From Puccinellia tenuiflora (Eukaryota; Streptophyta; Magnoliopsida; Poales; Poaceae), in NCBI GenBank assembly GCA_012064385.1, contig QRDG01000346.1, positions 475,880-539,879 of the forward strand: a stretch of 64,000 nt of DNA, in the 5' to 3' direction. The position numbers and the translations under genes are program-made. The notes beneath the pieces are model-generated. The model did no database searches, was not told the origin of the DNA, and saw nothing but the letters and a program-made list of their open reading frames with translations. This document shows positions 31,137-42,641 of the stretch, one piece after another. The stretch's first letter is position 1; each line of letters opens with the position of its first letter.

Positions 31137-31514
31137 CCTTTGCCGTGCGTATGCGCACGGCAAAGAACCATTTGGTAGCTTTGTCGTGCGCATACGCACG
31201 GCAAAGGCAGTGTTGCGGCTGGCCTGTGGTGTGTCTGGTTGGCTCTTTGCCGTGCGGGTGAACGGGGGCGCACAATGAGATTGCCTTTGCCGTGCGTGCG
31301 GTGGGATGGCGCACGGCAAAGAGGAGGTCTTTGCCGTGCGTGCGGCGGGATGGCGCATGGCGAAGCCCCATGCATGGCAAAGGCTTTGCCGTGCATTTTG
31401 GTGGAGGCGCACGGCAAAGAAGCCTTTGCCGGGCAGGCCTTCGCCGTGCAGCCTTTGCCGTGCGTCGACGCACGGCAAAGCCTTTGCCGTGCGTATATCG
31501 CCCTTTGCCGTGCA
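31137..31514. repeat. Third block of TTTGCCGTGC subterminal repeats
   Basis: About 18 copies of the motif in both directions. The expected terminus (TAGTG) is missing; the block is cut by another CACTA end at 31515. Confidence 0.8.
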
Positions 31515-31690
31515 CACTAGTAGAAAAAAGGTCTTTCGGAAGGAGCTGCAAACACATTAGTCCCGGTTCAGATACAAACCGGGACCAATGGCAGCCTTTA
31601 GTCCCGGTTCGAGCTGCTATGCCTCGGGATGTCAATGGTCCCGGTTCGAATGACGGTATTAGTCCCGGTTCGTGGCTAGAACCGGGACTA
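31515..31690 (+). mobile_element. CACTA end at the duplication junction
   Basis: Starts CACTAGTAGAAAAAAGG and has TCCCGGTT/AACCGGGA subterminal repeats. It stops after about 176 bp at GGGACTAAAG, where Sec20 exon 2 begins. Confidence 0.8.
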
Positions 31691-31700
31691 AAGCTGCGGA
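31685..31700. other. Junction between duplicated copies A and B
   Basis: Left of the junction is CACTA end sequence and right of it Sec20 exon 2 (AAAGCTGCGGAAGAAGAG, matching 1793-1810). The short shared string AAAG suggests microhomology joining. There is no N run at this point. Confidence 0.85.
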
Positions 31701-32180
31701 AGAAGAGGTCTGTGATTTCTCTTCAGAGTATGCTCCAGTATTTAACTATTTATTGCCTGAGCAATGCATGCTTGCCTGTAATTTAAGGCACTCTCACATT
31801 TTAATTGCGTCTTTTTCCAGAGGGAGCTTCTTCTGGGAGGTGGAGAAGAGTCCACCATCCGAAGGCGCAATCTCCAGTAAGCTGATCATATGAAGTATTT
31901 TTCCTGTTATTATATATTAGGAATATTTGAGAGGTTAGCTGCAGAATGTGTTTCATGATCTATTCATTTTCATGGGGAGTCCTTGCAAACATAACACCGC
32001 AAAAGGCCTACAAAGGCATCAGTTATTTATTTAGCTAAAGTAACAAGTATGTCTCCCCAACTGGGACCACTGAAAATGTCTACTTGACTCGCTGAACTAT
32101 TTGACCCCCTTAGAGCAACTCTAGCAGTCCCTGTACTCGCGTAACCTGCAAACGCGAGTACAGGTCGCGGAAAACAGGAT

Positions 32181-32299
32181 TTGCAGGTCGGCAAATCGCT
32201 GGCGCGGATCAGTCCCCGCAAATGAAACCCGCAAAATATTCTGTTTTGCGGGTTTCATTTGCGGGGACTGATCCGCGCCAGCGATTTGCCGACCTGCAA
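32181..32299. repeat. Perfect 56 bp inverted repeat with 7 nt loop
   Basis: The left arm 32181-32236 and right arm 32244-32299 appear fully complementary. It lies near the left end of the Harbinger-type element, after the stop of its ORF. Confidence 0.95.
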
Positions 32300-32427
32300 A
32301 CAAGGGTTTTGGACAGCAAAACCTTAGCAAAACCTGAGGCAGCGACAGTTCATACCAAATCAAATTGCAAACAATCCATGATTCCTTCATATTTTACATC
32401 TAATTGCCAGCGACAGTTCATACCAAA

Positions 32428-34124
32428 TCAAGCATTTTCACGAGGCTGAACGGAGACACCATCTTCTTGAGTACCCGATGAACCACCACTTACCTTTGCA
32501 CGAGCCACCCTCCTTCTTTCCGTGATCTCCGCCGTGGCCTCCTTCCACCACGCCAGTTGAGCCTCGTTCATGTCCTTCGTTGACATCATCATGAGCTCCC
32601 TCTCTTCGGCCAAGAGCTCCCTCATTGCTTTGGCTTTTTTCACTTCGATCTTGTCGCGTTCCAACTCGGCCTTGAGCCTTGCTTCTTCTCGCGTTGCTTC
32701 AACCTTGGCAAGCTTGACCTCTTTTTTCTTCTCGGTCACGAGCATCTTCACCTCCAATGTCTTCATTGTCATTTTCTCTTTGGACTTCATCATTTGATCG
32801 AACTTGTCCCTCAACAATGATCCCTCGGCCTCAATCCTAAGCCTCTCTTTGGCCTTCTTGGTTCCCTCGGGCCTGTCTTCGTTTCTCGGCCCATCCTCCT
32901 CACTATCATCCATCCTCACCATTGACCCTTTCTTGGGTGTTGTTTCTTGGTCCCTCAATTGCCACTTGGGCAGATGTTTGAGCACATCGTGACAATGTTT
33001 GAATGAAAAGCTCTTGCCTTTGCTGCCGGCCATGTCCTTGTACCTAGCGTCAGCAATGCTGTCCTGCAATGACAACAGAAGATAAGATTGAGTCACAACA
33101 CGAAGATGATAGACACAAAGATTGAGTCACCGAGGATAGACAATGCACTCACATATTGATCGATAGTTGCTCCACTTGGAGGGTGCAACGTGGTTTGATC
33201 CATTGCCGCTGACCACCGGCTGCACGCCGGTTTGATCACGTCCCAACGGCCTTGCAGGGATCGGAACGATCGATACACCGGTTGTTTCACACGAGGCAGG
33301 ATCTTGCAAAATTGATCTTCGATGCGTTGCCAATAACGCTTGCCCGTTTGGTCCGTGCCGGACACAGCATCCATCCCCACTTTCGCCCAAGCCCGGCACA
33401 ACGTCACATCTTCGATCTCGGTGTAGTTGCTAGTTCTTCTCGACTTCGGTTTCACGTTTGCAGCATCAACCTCGATCACATCTTCGTCCTCCGCATCCTC
33501 TATATCATCGTCAACGTACTCACGCTCGTCATCATCGTCATCCTCATCCTCACGTTCCACCTCACCATATGGAGCTATTGGTGGATCGCCAATATTCACC
33601 GCCGTCTCGTTTAAGAGATCCATGAACGACCTATAGATGCGTTAAATACCGCCGTATTCGCGCGCAAATTAATCTAACTAGGAGATCGAGTAAGTTTACC
33701 TCTCAGAACCATCGCCGAACACATCGGCTGCACCCTCAGGATTCGCGCCCTGCGAAGCCGAAGCTCCATCGACTGGCGGAGGAAGAGCGGTGCGGTGGCT
33801 CGTCGTCTTCGTTCTCGTTGCGTTCGCCCCGTTCGGCCCCGCCGCTTGCGATTTGGGCCGTGCCGCCCTCTTCGGCTTCGATGCCGGCTTGGCTGCGGGC
33901 ACGGCCGGGCTAGCACCGGCGGTCGGGAGCAAGTGCGTGCCCGCACGCTTGCGCTTCGTGACGTTCTTCACCACCGGCGCTACATCCCCGGCGCCCGGAA
34001 GACCGCCGCCCACTCCGGGAGACACGGTCACGGCGGGAGCGGGCGATGGGAGACGCGAGGTGGGAGCGGGCGATGGGAGACGCGAGGTGGGCACAGCGGC
34101 CGGCGGGGTCGAGTTCTCGCTCAT
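32428..34124 (-). CDS. Harbinger ORF1-type protein (Myb-like with NAM-associated C-terminal domain)
   Basis: Three exons on the minus strand: 34124-33700, 33630-33153, 33063-32428. They sum to 1539 nt, giving 512 aa with all phases closing. The N-terminal 140 aa are Pro/Ala-rich with basic runs (NVTKRKRAG, KPASKPKRAARPK). Exon 2 has a very acidic stretch and then a Myb/SANT-like region (YTEIEDVTLCRAWAKVGMDA, GKRYWQRIEDQFCKILP, RSFRSLQGRWDVIKPACSRW). Exon 3 has FSFKHCHDVLKHLPKW and a long charged coiled coil as in the NAM-associated domain. Such proteins act with the DDE transposase in Harbinger mobility, or are host proteins derived from it. Start chosen at MSENSTPPA; another ATG at 34277 is in frame. 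Confidence 0.8.
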
Positions 34125-34314
34125 GGCGGCTGGATCCGTCGACGGCGAACCGGAAATCGCTGGGGGCGCGCAGATCCTCGCCGGCGGCGGCGGGTGGAGG
34201 GAAAGGGAAGGGCTGAAGTTTCCCTCGCGCGGAAACGGTGGCTGGAGTGCGGGTTCGCTTTCGGTTCCCCCTCCCAACCCGTGAATACGCAGGTCGTAGC
34301 TCGGTTTCTTGCGT

Positions 34315-34498
34315 GTAGTTCAGCTGACTAGTTTTGTTGACTGGAGGTCGTTTTGTCACACTAGCAGCTTACACTGAAAATGTCTACTTGACTCATTGAA
34401 CTATTTAACCCCCATAGCTTACCTTTGGTGGTTCAGCTGACTAGTTTTGTTGAATGTTGACTGGAGGTTGTTTTCGTCACACTAGCAGCTTACATCAT
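34315..34498. repeat. Remainder of intron 3 tandem repeat, copy B
   Basis: Matches copy A from about 2230 to 2406. The first unit was split by the Harbinger-type element. Confidence 0.8.
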
Positions 34499-35241
34499 GG
34501 ATATTTGCCAGGGTAGCATCCCAGTCAATAAGCAGTAGCAAATAAAAATAAAATATGTCCTCTTCTCCCTCATCTTCTGTCTACTGACCTGCCTGTCATC
34601 CGCGCCAGAACCCCCATCGATGGCATGCTCAGTCAGACTGCTGGGAGCAACTGTAACAGTATTGTGGAAATTCGAGATTTAGTTAAGATTTATGCAACCC
34701 CAAGCACATATCCTGTCTTGGAGCATGCCAATATGCAAACTCGATTTGTTATCTAGAGAAATCATATCAAGGATACCATTTTTTTTAGATTGGAGGCATC
34801 AAGTACCCACAACAAATAATGAAGAACCTCAACTAATTGAATCCGATGCACAAATCAGAAGGGTTCAGGAAATTGAGTAATGAAAATAAGAAGCGAAATA
34901 AGAACATGCTAGAAAGAAAAGAAAAGCACATAAATTTGGTCACAACTCTTGTGCTTGAACGTGGATTCTGTCTCGCTAGGCTGCTGGAGTGATCAACAAG
35001 CTTGGTTGCACAGTAGGCACAACCAAACAGATTCCATTGTTGGATTCCACAATGAGCTCGTGTGAGTCATCACAGTTGGAGTCTTGGAGACAATGAGTGC
35101 ACAGGACGGGACATTCAGCTGGCTTGTTATGACCGTATCGCTGTAGCAGCAGCACCAACTTCCATGTATGTATTATGCTAATTCAGTCCCTGCAGGCATT
35201 TGAACTCGCTAGGGTTTCTTTTCATTGAACACATAGAGAAT

Positions 35242-35650
35242 TTAACAGTATGGGCCTCCGAGGAGGCGGGTTACATGAACAAAATAAGAAACTAGTGGAC
35301 GTCCCAGGTCGTCGGTATGATCAGTCCTAGGCCGGTGGCAACCAGCCCTGACCCAAAGGGTCGCTTCGTCTCTGGTTCTCTCCAAGAGCAGGGCAATGGA
35401 TGGTTGATCGCCGTCGAACACACAGGAGTTGCGCTGTTTCCAGATCATCTAGGCCGTCAGGTGTGTCACCGAGGCGAGGCCCTTGCGCATAGGCTTGGAG
35501 ATCGTCTGCTTGGCTTGCAGCCACCAGTCATTGAGGGTGGCGTCCTGGTCCGGTGGTCGACAGGTCAGGCGAAGCCAATGGAGCGTCTCGTGTCAGATCT
35601 GCCACGAGAAGGGGCAAGAGACCAGCAAGTGGTGCATTGTTGATATTACT
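35242..35650 (-). mobile_element. LINE 3-prime remnant in Sec20 intron 3, copy B
   Basis: Same fossil as 3154-3570, with a few base differences (for example one base lost near 35540). Confidence 0.6.
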
Positions 35651-36692
35651 AGAGGTGACAGGCACGGCGATGTTAACCGTCGATACAGTCAGAGGAGGGG
35701 ATAAAGACAACTTATTGTTATGTAAACTATGGAATGTGGTCAATCAGTTATGAATTGTTGTGTTAATAAAATAAAAATTACTGTATTTGGTTATGGATCC
35801 CATCACCTCAACATACTTCTCTTGCTTTGAACATAAAAATATTGCACTAATCAAAGGACCATCTTCCGATATTCATTATGTTTCTGTACAGAATGCTAAC
35901 CTACTAAATGATGCAGGACAAAAGCTGGGATGACATCCGCTGCAGAAAGTATTACTGAGAGCCTACGCCGATCTCGGCAGATGATGGTTCAGGTTAGCAC
36001 TCCTGCTCGCTTAATTGATATTCTGTATGCTAATCGGAAGTTCAAAAGTATTTTTTTGTATGTCGACAGGAAGTGGAAAGAAGTGCTAATACCTTGTCAA
36101 CGTTTGGTAAGTTTTCCTGTGATTAAGCCTGTGTTCAGGAAGCTCAATTGTATATTCCCTTTCTGGAAATACTAAATTCCAAACTTTGCTCACATCTCTT
36201 GAAAAGTATTGATTTGTTTCTTTCTAGTTATTCATGTGCTGGATCACGATAGACAAAATAAAGGCTGCCCATAGATATTGGGATGACCCGTATTTAGTTA
36301 AGAGCATTTAACGCTGAGCTTTCCTAACAAATGTGTTGTTATTCCATGGTAGAAATTTACGCTATTATTAGGAAACTGTGGCACAGTCCTGTGCTTCTTG
36401 TTGCTCATATGAATAAAAACTATTCTTTTCTGCTACTCTAATGCATTTTAGAACTATCAAGGCCAAGTTGTGAGCTAATTTACAAAATTATGCAGATGAA
36501 TCAACAAGTGTTCTTCGGAATGCTGAAGGCGAATATCAAGGACACCGCTCTTTGTTGATGCGTACCCGTGGTTTGCTCTCCACGATGCAACGACAAGATG
36601 TTCTTGATAGGTAGGTACCATCAATCTTTGGTAGAGCTCAAAACCAGCCTTATTACCAATGGCGTATGATGTGGTCATACAGTCTGCATATA

Positions 36693-36938
36693 GGGCACGT
36701 TTGGTTGGGAGCCACACTTCGCCAAATGTTAGGCAGCCAAGCGTGGCAAGTGTTTGGTTGCACCAACAGTTGTGGCTTGGCACACTTTCTTAGTCACTTA
36801 CCCCACTTGTCATAGAGTCATTTCCTAGCCAAATTTTGCCACAAGGTTGGCAACTAATTTTTCCGCCACAAAAACTGTGGCATGACATACTTGTGGCCCA
36901 AAAGTGTGGCAAAGTGTTGAGGGCAACCAAACATGCCC
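36693..36938. mobile_element. Tourist-like MITE in Sec20 intron 6, copy B
   Basis: Copy of 4607-4852 with the same GGGCACGTTTGGTTG ends. Confidence 0.65.
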
Positions 36939-37318
36939 ATAGTTTTCCAGTCAGACAAAACTACATAAGAACCGAAGCAAATGGGTTTAAGTGACATACC
37001 TACAGCTGTTGTATTATGCGTTTGATTTCTTATCTGCAAGACAAGTTTCTGCCTGTGTAGCGGCAATACTTTCTGGGTTGTGTGCCAATTGCTAATTAGA
37101 TCTGTTTCAGGATCATCCTGACAATTGGGTTCTTGATTTTCTCCCTGGCGGTTCTTTATGTTGTCTCGAGACGTATTGGTCTGTTGACACTGCAAAGGAA
37201 GCTGGCTGATGCCATCAGATCGGGCTCAATATCAGCCGAAGACATCATACCTAAAGTGCACCATGGAACTGCCCCACCAATTGCACCTACTGCTCCTCCC
37301 GTTTATGATGAACTGTGA

Positions 37319-37892
37319 TTCATTTCCATCCCTTGTTTATACATTGCAATCAGAAGCAAGCTAAGCTCACCTTTGAGATTTCTTATTTCTTGGTACATGT
37401 CGTCTGAAGTAGCATTTGTCTGAAGCTAAACTGGTGCACTGACCTGCTGCCACACTTGGTTGAAATCGGACTATACTGTGTAAGCAGCTGAGAACTGGAA
37501 CGTATATAGAGTTATTAAAAATTCACCTTTCCTACCCCCTATGGCATGTGCTTGTTTAGTGCAAAATGACTCGTATACACGCACACTGTCATCTAATTTC
37601 TACTCTGCAGTTGCCAAAAATTGACGAAGGGTAATTGGTCGTTGGTTCTATATGAATTTCAAACTAAAAATTAAATAGGTAATAATATCAAAATAAACTT
37701 AAGAATTTGATATCTAATCAAAACTTTGGAGATGCAATAGCGGAGAACCTGAGAATGGGTTACCTCCTTATGGCAAAAGAGGAATCATGCAACATATATT
37801 GAGATGTACCTTTTTGTTGGGCGTACGTTAAAGATTGATCGGATTAGAGCAGAGAGTAGCCTGTAAAATTGATTCGGACTATGTTGTAAGAT
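37319..37892. other. Sec20 3-prime flank, copy B
   Basis: Matches 5233-5809 except near 37865-37892, where the sequence beside the Stowaway end has been replaced. No gene seen. Confidence 0.5.
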
Positions 37893-38047
37893 TGATCCGT
37901 TTCACAATATAAGATGTTTTAGGTAGTTCATATGTTGTCTAGATTCGGACTAAAAGTAGTGTACATATACACTAAAACATGTCTAGATATATCTATCACA
38001 CATTTCCATTTGTAAAAATTAAAAAAAAAATTTAGGAACGGATGAAG
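37893..38047. mobile_element. Stowaway-like MITE, copy B, left end altered
   Basis: Matches 5810-5968, but the first bases (CTCC) are replaced and a related GATTCGGACTA string sits just upstream. Confidence 0.6.
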
Positions 38048-38064
38048 TATGTGATAATTCGTAC

Positions 38065-38487
38065 ATGGACTTTGGGGGCAACAATCCACGAACTCCGATT
38101 TTGCTCAAAAAAAGAAAAAAAAAACGAACTCCGAGTGGGAAGGAGAAGGAGCTGGTGGCGAGGCTGCGGGCATCTTCTCCGCTGCAGTTCGTCACTCCCG
38201 GTCCGGCCCTTGTGCAGCCACCGTCTGACGCGACAACGCCGCCTCGTTCCGAGCTGGGTGCAGCTACACCGGGACTGCAACTCTGCAAGTGCAGCAGCAG
38301 CACGTTTTCCACGTCCGAGTCCGACAGCCAAATGCAGCAGATGGCAGAGGTCACTTGGTCGGGCCAGCAGCAGCACGTGGCGGAGGCAGCTCCCTGCAGT
38401 CCTCTTCACGCGACTGATTCCATGGCTCACTCGATCGAAGATTACCAATTCAGTACGGTATATGATTTCGTTATTCCAGCTATCTAA
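38065..38487 (+). other. GC-rich ORF of unknown nature, copy B
   Basis: Same island as 6023-6410. Here the frame is 140 aa because of upstream indels. No domain is recognised. Confidence 0.25.
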
Positions 38488-38516
38488 AAGAGTATTGCAT
38501 AAATTAAATTATTTCC

Positions 38517-39420
38517 GCTTTGGATCATTCATAATTAAAGATGTCTCGGAATTTCGTTTCTGGGAGGATAGGTGGTTGGGTAATGCCACCCTCCGGGAAC
38601 AATACCCAGCTCTATATAACATTGTCTGTCACAAGAGTGTTACAATCTATACGGTTATGGAGTTTTCTCCGCCAAATGTGACGTTCAGACGTGATTTATT
38701 TGGCCCTAGACTTGCGTCGTGGAATGCTCTAATTGAGCTGTTGGCAATGATCCAACTGTCGCAGCAAGGGACCGATGAATTTCGATGGAATCTTAATGAG
38801 AATGATAAATTATCAGTGGATTTCTTATACAGAGGCCTTAAACTAGCAGTTGTGCAAGTACATACCAATAAGAAAATATGAAAAAAGAAGATACCGCTAA
38901 AATAAAATCTTTGCGTGGTATGTTTGTGAAGGCGTAATACTTACAAAGGACAACCTTGTAAGATGAAATTGGCATGGAAGTTCTAAGCGTATGTTCTGTC
39001 ATCAGGATGAGACGATCAATCACTTATTTTTCCACTGTAAATTCACCCGATCTATATGATCCGTCATCCAAATAGTTTCTAACTTGTATCCACCATGTAG
39101 TGTTATAAATATTTTTGGCAACTGGTTACATGGTATTGATTACAAGTTTAAGATTCTTATTAGGGTGGGAGCACTTGCCGTTATTTGATCATTCTGGTTA
39201 TGTAGAAATGACAATATTTTTAACGGTAAGAATTTTTTTCTTATGTAGGTCGTCTACCGGTGTATAGTTTACCCCGTTTATGGTCACCGTTACAACGCGT
39301 GAAGTATCGATCAAGACCTATTTATGTAGGTGTCTACACGGTTGAGGCTATGACGAGGGATATTTGTACTCATAATGGATGGCCGCGTGATCTACGAATT
39401 AACCCTCAGTTGCCTTAGAC
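38517..39420 (+). pseudogene. LINE ORF2 fragment, copy B, with zinc-knuckle region
   Basis: Begins at FGSFIIKDVSEFRFWEDRWL and continues beyond copy A through LASWNALIELLAM, EFRWNLNENDKLSVDFLYRG and, in broken frames, the HQDETINHLFFHCKF zinc-binding segment and FGNWLHGID. The upstream LINE part seen in copy A (6438-6719) is deleted here. Confidence 0.8.
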
Positions 39421-39660
39421 GATCTACAATTCACTAGTGATCACATGTTTTTCGCCCTTCTCTTTATGTTTTTGCTATTTCGAACTCTTTGTGGCTGTAT
39501 ACCTTTACTAGGCAGATGTCTGGTGTAATACTCGACTTGACTAATAAAGCGCCCTTTATAAAGTAGACCAAGCCCGGAAATCCATTTTGGTTAGTGGGTG
39601 CAGAGATCAGTTACACACACTACACGGGTAGAGGAGTTGGCGAAGTAGTAGCAATTCAGC
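39421..39660. other. Spacer before the sulfotransferase fragment
   Basis: AT-rich, ending with a possible TATA box (TTTATAAAGTAG, about 39555). It may be the former promoter of the sulfotransferase. Confidence 0.35.
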
Positions 39661-40032
39661 ATGTCTCCTCCCTCCGTCCGTCTGGCTACCAGTGCCACCA
39701 CGCTCGAAGCCGAGGACGCGAGACCACACAAAGAAATCCACGAGCAGCTCGTGCAAGTGGTGTCCACGTACGACTACGTGGCCGCAGCCAGCGGGATCGT
39801 CGCGGACTTCCACCACCACCCGGACGGCTGGTACACCGCCCTGCCGGTGATGGTCGCCCACCAGCATTTCGAGGCGCGGGACACCGACGTGCTCCTCGCC
39901 ACCATCCCCAAGTCCGGGACCACCTGGATCAAGGCGCTTCTCTACGCCGCGGCACGCCGCCGCACGGACGACAACGACGTCACCTCGTCCGTACTCTGCC
40001 AGCTCGCCGCCCACAACTCCCACCAGCTAGCT
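39661..40032 (+). pseudogene. Cytosolic sulfotransferase, N-terminal fragment
   Basis: Starts MSPPSVRLATSATTLEAED. It includes the YDYVAAASGIVADFHHHPDG-type N-terminal region and the PAPS-binding loop LLATIPKSGTTWIKALLYAA, which defines plant soluble sulfotransferases (sulfate transfer from PAPS to small hydroxyl compounds). About 124 residues of an expected 330-360 remain. At 40032 the sequence changes to unrelated DNA also present in copy A, so the catalytic histidine region and the end are missing. In copy A the whole fragment is deleted. Confidence 0.88.
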
Positions 40033-42065
40033 GGTCCCTTCCCGCCAGCGAAAGTGGGCCACGACCCCCCCCCCCCCCCCTTCAAAACCGCAAATAATTT
40101 TCCGGGCCTACTCTGTTTATTTCCTAGTACTATTTGAGTAGCTTGTCAGTCAAGCACATGCGAGTAAGGAGAAAGAGGCATCCACGCATTGGGTTTCTGG
40201 TCTCCTATATCTCGATTGTTTATTGGCTGTGTGACTGTGTACACGATGGGACCTGGTGGGCAGTGATCAAATCAAATAGCAGTAGCAGGTTCGTTTTTCT
40301 TCTAACTCGGGGTTCGGGCCATCCACTGATTTTTTATGTTTTTCCTTGCGGTCATCACGGGATCTTTGGGTTAGCTCCTCTTTTTGTTACCTCAGGGAAA
40401 ATCCAAATTTCTATCAACGATTCCCACCCAACTCTGGAATGACTCTCCCCTCTCTCCCAATTCTAATGTAAAAATTGATGCTGGCCATGTCAAAAAAAAA
40501 AATCGCTGCTGGCCATAGGTGGATCTTGGAAGAAAAAGTTTCCTATCTTACTGTGTAAATAAATAAATTAAGTGCATTTTAAGCTTGAAAATTGTCTCTT
40601 CATGTTATGAATAAAATTACAGCGAAATTAGTGTGAATAGTTCATTTGTCGCTCGTTTTTTTTGCCCCCTCTATGCTTTTCGTCACGCTTCGCCACTGTA
40701 CACCAGGGAGCAGATCCCCGACCTAAAGCTGAGAATGGTTTTAATTTAACCGGGCTGGATGGTTCGGTTTCTTCTTTTGGTTCTGATTGGTTCGGTTGTA
40801 AACGGGCTGACTTGCCGAACAGTTGGTTCAGTTTTGGGTTTGTGAGAAAAGCGGGTGGGTGTGGTTAGTTATGGGGCTAAACAGTTTTAGGGAAACTTAC
40901 TCAGACTTATAGTTAAAGACCCGGTTATTAGGATGGGTGAGAGCAGTTTTTCTATCATAGCTAGCCAATCGTATGTCAAAAGAATAAAATAAAAACTAGC
41001 AGTGCTAGCTGCTACTAGGTGTGCATCAATTAGTAGAGGCCGTCGCCGGGAAGGGAGAGGGTGTCGGTTTCTCCGGGCGATGTTAGGTTGCTAGCTGTCC
41101 GGTTCCGACGGTGGCTTCTCCACGGTGCTCGGCAACGGATCTGGGAGCGGATCTCGGCGACGGATTTGGGACTCCTGCAAAGCCGGCGGCTGGCTGTGAT
41201 CATCCTTGACGGCGACGGCGGTGAGAACGAGGGGAGGGCATTTCTCGAGCTCGGAGAGCTAAAGGCAGCGAACAGGTTCGGTAGCACTCACGGCTCGCCG
41301 GCCCAGCCTCCACGGTCGCTGTCGTCACGCGCCGCTCCTCGTCCCAGTGGCCGCGGCCACCGCCGTCGAGCGCCGCTCCCGTGTGGCTTGCCGTCGCGCG
41401 CACCTCGCCAGCCAGGCCTCCGCAGCTCACCCACAGCTCACTGGCCCTGCGTTCGCGGCCGCCGCTGTCGCTCGCAGCTTGCCGGCCAGGCGTCCACGGC
41501 TGGTGCCGTAGGCTGAGGCTCTACGAGACAACCGATTGGGCGCGTCGGGGCTGGAGATGAGGTCGAGGAGCATTCGCCATCGGGGCCAGCGCGCTCCGGT
41601 CAACCGCATGATGTACTTATCGCATCCGTCGTCGGGGCCGGCGCGCGCTCCGGTCAGCCGCAGATGTACTTCTGACACTCGCACGACGCAAAGCAAGCAG
41701 GCAGCACCGCGGTAGCAAATCCAGTCAAGCGAAGCAGAGCAGCCCTGCCCTCGCACGTGAGGCGTGTACCCAATAGAGCGAACGGTTCCAAACCGGTTGT
41801 AATAAATGGTTTCAACCCATTTGTGCACTAGGTTTATGTTTGTAAGCTTTCAAACCTCAACCTCTCTAGCCGTACGTAAACTTAATTACGTCGATTTCCA
41901 CGAGTCTGCAGGGCGGGGCGAACCTATCGAATCAAATCATAAGAAATATTAATCAACGTCCTCGATCGAAACGGGCGTCGTGCTAGCTAACTGAGATCAT
42001 GTGAACCATGCGCGCGCATTCGGTGAAGCTCCATCCCCATCTTCTGCTGCTGCTGCTGCTGCATG
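40033..42065. other. Spacer and GC-rich block upstream of laccase, copy B
   Basis: Matches 6921-8521 plus 15053-15502, with the Copia target site unoccupied (CTTAT once, at about 41617). A C homopolymer lies at 40067-40080. No gene recognised. Confidence 0.5.
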
Positions 42066-42074
42066 CTATAAGTA
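42066..42074 (+). promoter_or_regulatory. Likely TATA box of laccase, copy B
   Basis: CTATAAGTA about 91 bases before the ATG, after a CTG triplet run. Same as in copy A. Confidence 0.6.
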
Positions 42075-42156
42075 CCTCTCGAGCAGATGCTTCAGTACCA
42101 TCAGCAAGTGTTTCTACCAAGCTAGCCAGCTAGCTTAGCCACCAGCGGTGGCTAAG

Positions 42157-42568
42157 ATGCCGGCGACGCTTTGGTTACTCGCTGCACTGCTCGCGCTTGC
42201 AGGAGCAGCTGGCCTGGCCGACGCCGCCGGGCATAACTACTACGATTTCTTCGTAAGTCATGTGCATCATCCATTTTCCTTCCTGTGTTAATTGCTAGCA
42301 ATTTCTAACCGACGGCCGACCTTGCTGCACTGTTGGTGGTGATGGATTTTGCAGGTGAAGGAGACTAGCTACACCAAGCTGTGCAAGCAGAAGACCTTGC
42401 TCACCGTCAATGGCATCTGGCCCGGGCCGACCATCACGGCGCGCAAGGGCGAAACGGTTTACGTCAACGTGCACAACCAAGGGCCAAAGAACATGACGAT
42501 CCACTGGTACGTAATTTGATCACCATCCATCCCCACGCGCGCGCGCATACATGACATTAATTTACTAC

Positions 42569-42641
<73 letters not shown>

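Larger units (their letters stand above)
32113..34314 (-). mobile_element. PIF/Harbinger-type element, private to copy B
   Basis: About 2.2 kb inserted after TTA in Sec20 intron 3. The left end GAGCAACTCTAGCAGTCCC is a typical Harbinger/Tourist terminal repeat and the TTA target fits. The inverse end is not found at the right, and 11 bp of host sequence present in copy A (TCTTGCCGTTG) are missing there, so the right end was deleted. It carries one complete gene but no DDE transposase. Confidence 0.75.
31691..37318 (+). pseudogene. Sec20-family SNARE, 5-prime truncated copy B
   Basis: Keeps the last 17 or so bases of exon 2 (to 31707) and exons 3-7 at 31821-31876, 35917-35992, 36070-36106, 36496-36610, 37111-37318. 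Exon 1, the start codon and the promoter are absent. All splice sites and frames remain, and the exon differences noticed against copy A (GAC to GAT, CTG to TTG) are silent. The frame is open back into CACTA DNA to 31663 but has no ATG. The first in-frame ATG, in exon 4 (GMTSAAES), would give a protein with the SNARE motif and membrane anchor only. Intron 3 carries the Harbinger-type insertion. Confidence 0.88.

Noticed and set aside
33790..34331. Plus-strand frames of 164 and 178 aa
   Set aside because: They are the reverse of exon 1 of the Harbinger ORF, whose three exons close in phase on the minus strand.
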